Below, piece after piece: positions 62,311-64,000 of a stretch of DNA of 64,000 nt. The notes under the pieces were generated by a model that was not told the DNA's origin, made no database searches, and saw only the letters and a list, made by a program, of their open reading frames with translations. Location of the stretch: positions 62,001-126,000 of the forward strand of contig CAKSOE010000006.1 of assembly GCA_934476675.1 (NCBI GenBank). Reading direction: 5' to 3'. The number at the start of each line of letters is the position of its first letter. Position 1 is the stretch's first letter. Position numbers and translations under genes: made by a program. This stretch comes from an uncultured Clostridia bacterium (GTDB lineage: Bacteria > Bacillota > Clostridia > UBA1381).

Positions 62311-62949
62311 ATGAATTTAATTTTAATCGGCCCACCGGGTGCGGGAAAAGGTACTCAGGGCGAAATCCTGGCAGAAAAGCTCGGTATAGACACTATATCA
62401 ACAGGCTTGATGCTCAGAACCGCCATCAAGGAACAGACAGAAGTCGGAAAGCTTGCTGAGCAGTATATAAATGACGGAAAGCTTGTACCGGACGATGTTA
62501 TAGTTTCAATAGTAAAAGAGCGTTTGAGTCAGCCGGACTGTGAAAAGGGATTTATCCTTGACGGATTCCCCCGCACAACGGCACAGGCAGAGGCGCTTAC
62601 CGAATCGGGTGTAAAAATTGATAAGGTGCTTTCACTTGAAGTTGACGACGATATGATTGTAAAGCGTTTATCGTCAAGACGTGAGTGTTCAAAGTGCGGC
62701 GCTCCGTACAGCACGATTTTCAATACGCCCAAAACGGAAGGAAAATGTGATAAATGCGGCGGTGATTTAATTCAGCGTGCCGATGATAATCCCGATACGA
62801 TTAAAAATCGTCTGGATGTTTATCACGAACAAACAGAGCCTATAAAGGGCTATTACGAAAAACTCGGACTTCTGGTAAAAGCAGAAGGCAAGAATGAGCT
62901 TGAGGATACAACCCGAAACGTTATGAAGGCTCTGGGACTTGAGGAGTAG
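62311..62949 (+). CDS. adk: Adenylate kinase
   Basis: 212 residues: P-loop GPPGAGKGT, FILDGFPRT, and a LID with four cysteines (CSKC and CDKC) that binds zinc, as in Gram-positive enzymes. Interconverts ATP+AMP and 2 ADP. Confidence 0.97.
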   Translation: MNLILIGPPGAGKGTQGEILAEKLGIDTISTGLMLRTAIKEQTEVGKLAEQYINDGKLVPDDVIVSIVKERLSQPDCEKGFILDGFPRTTAQAEALTESGVKIDKVLSLEVDDDMIVKRLSSRRECSKCGAPYSTIFNTPKTEGKCDKCGGDLIQRADDNPDTIKNRLDVYHEQTEPIKGYYEKLGLLVKAEGKNELEDTTRNVMKALGLEE

Positions 62950-62955
62950 GTTTTA

Positions 62956-63702
62956 ATGATTACTATTAAATCGGCTCAGCAGGTGGAGAAGATAAGAAAA
63001 TCCTGTAAGCTTACCAAGGAATGTCTGGAGCTTCTGGAGGAACATATTCACCCGGGAGTTACGACAAAGCAGCTTGATAAGCTTGCATATGATTTTTACA
63101 AATCAAAGGGTGCAACGCCCAATTTCCTTAATTATAACGGTTATCCGGCCACAATATGCGCATCGGTAAACGATGAGGTTGTGCACGGAATACCGAGCAA
63201 GCACAGAATACTCAAAGAGGGAGATATAATAAGTATCGACCTCGGCTGTATTCTGGACGGCTGGCATTCCGATGCGGCGAGAACATTCGGCGTCGGAAAA
63301 ATAAGCAGTGAGGCACAAAAACTTATTGATGTCACACGTCAAAGCTTTTTTGAGGGAATTAAATATTTAAAGCATGGTGCCAAGTTAGGTGATGTTTCAT
63401 CGGCAATTCAGAAATATGTCGAAGGACACGATTTCGGAGTTGTCCGCGATCTTGTAGGTCACGGAATAGGCAGAGAGATGCACGAGGATCCGAGCGTTCC
63501 GAATTTCGGAAAAGCGGGTCACGGCGTTAAGCTGGCAGCAGGGATGGTGCTGGCAATTGAGCCTATGGTAACGGCAGGCGATTATCATGTAGCAGTGCTT
63601 GATGATGACTGGACTGTGGTTACGGATGATGGAAGTTTAGCGGCCCATTACGAAAATACCGTAGTTATAACAAAAGACGGTCTTGAAATATTGACGCTTT
63701 AA
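62956..63702 (+). CDS. map: Type I methionyl aminopeptidase
   Basis: 248 residues. Metal ligands are the Asps in DLGCILDGWHSDAA, His in GHGIGREMHEDP, Glu in IEPMV and Glu in AHYENTVV. Removes the initiator methionine. 6 nt after adk. Confidence 0.96.
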   Translation: MITIKSAQQVEKIRKSCKLTKECLELLEEHIHPGVTTKQLDKLAYDFYKSKGATPNFLNYNGYPATICASVNDEVVHGIPSKHRILKEGDIISIDLGCILDGWHSDAARTFGVGKISSEAQKLIDVTRQSFFEGIKYLKHGAKLGDVSSAIQKYVEGHDFGVVRDLVGHGIGREMHEDPSVPNFGKAGHGVKLAAGMVLAIEPMVTAGDYHVAVLDDDWTVVTDDGSLAAHYENTVVITKDGLEILTL

Positions 63703-63713
63703 AAGAGGTAGAT

Positions 63714-63977
63714 ATGGAAGTAAAAGCAGGGTCGGCAGTGCGCTCGATTGCAGGGCGCGATAAGGGAGGCTTGTTCATAGTCCTTGCCGTTGATGACGGC
63801 TACGCATATCTTGCGGACGGGGATTTGAGAAAAACGGATTCTCCCAAAAAGAAAAAGCTCAAGCATATTCAGGCGTCGGGAAACGTTTCCGAGTTTGTAA
63901 AAAATAAGCTTGAAAACGGTCAGAAGGTAACAAACGCCGAATTGCGAAAAGCATTAGCGGAAATGGTTCTTAGGTAA
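63714..63977 (+). CDS. KOW-domain RNA-binding protein (87 aa)
   Basis: A short KOW/L14e-like protein: VKAGSAVRSIAGRDKGGLFI, then a Lys-rich stretch (DSPKKKKLKHIQ). Genes of this type commonly sit between map and infA in Clostridia and may take part in translation; the function is not proven. The window ends 23 nt after its stop, before the infA gene expected next. Confidence 0.85.
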   Translation: MEVKAGSAVRSIAGRDKGGLFIVLAVDDGYAYLADGDLRKTDSPKKKKLKHIQASGNVSEFVKNKLENGQKVTNAELRKALAEMVLR

Positions 63978-64000
63978 AAACAGGCTTTGCGGCTTGAATT

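Overview
The window looks like chromosome of an anaerobic, Gram-positive, glycan-degrading member of the Clostridia (Bacillota). Evidence: strong AGGAGG-type ribosome binding sites throughout, sigma-A promoters of the TTGACA-N17-TATAAT kind, S-layer-homology (SLH) and copper-amine-oxidase-type stalk domains on secreted proteins, a C4-zinc S14 and adenylate kinase, and the standard Firmicute S10-spc ribosomal cluster. A pectin- or plant-fibre-degrading gut lineage such as Monoglobus and relatives would fit, but that is an inference from gene content, not a measurement.

Region 1 (1-29 kb) is a carbohydrate locus. Two SLH surface proteins open it. Then a two-gene module appears twice: a small secreted beta-sandwich protein followed by a giant secreted clan GH-A glycosidase (4419-9762 and 13063-18174). 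Between the copies lie an unrecognised cytoplasmic protein of about 709 residues (9840-11969), reached across an intrinsic terminator, and an orphan LuxR-type response regulator with its own promoter. After the second copy come an arabinose/fucose-isomerase-like enzyme, a GH43-like enzyme and a secreted GH5, apparently one operon ending at a strong terminator. A tadA gene follows, then a cytoplasmic GH2 beta-mannosidase-like enzyme, a GH109-like Gfo/Idh/MocA protein with two operator-like repeats upstream, a secreted stalk-domain protein, and a convergent ketodeoxygluconate-type kinase. No sugar permease is encoded here, although an MsmK/UgpC-type ATPase that could energise sugar ABC importers lies at 35.9 kb. 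The likely flow is outside depolymerisation, import, inside trimming, isomerisation and phosphorylation.

Region 2 (30-51 kb) is mostly housekeeping: an AT-rich zinc-ribbon membrane protein flanked by 18-bp direct repeats, a GNAT/YoaP-like acetyltransferase, prfB with its programmed +1 frameshift, a divergent EF-G paralogue, the ABC ATPase, a NusG-II-domain protein, radC, the hom-thrB-lysC threonine/lysine genes, and a long co-directional series rlmB, ACT, UPF0210, CobW/ZNG1-type GTPase with a histidine-rich loop, TAXI lipoprotein, yhbY, nadD, yqeK, rsfS and leuS.

Region 3 (51-64 kb) is the S10-spc ribosomal protein cluster from rpsJ to rplO, then secY, adk, map and a KOW protein. It is preceded by a perfect promoter and a structured leader of about 390 nt containing an internal intrinsic terminator, a good candidate for a regulatory RNA. 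No tRNA, rRNA, CRISPR array, transposase or prophage gene was seen.
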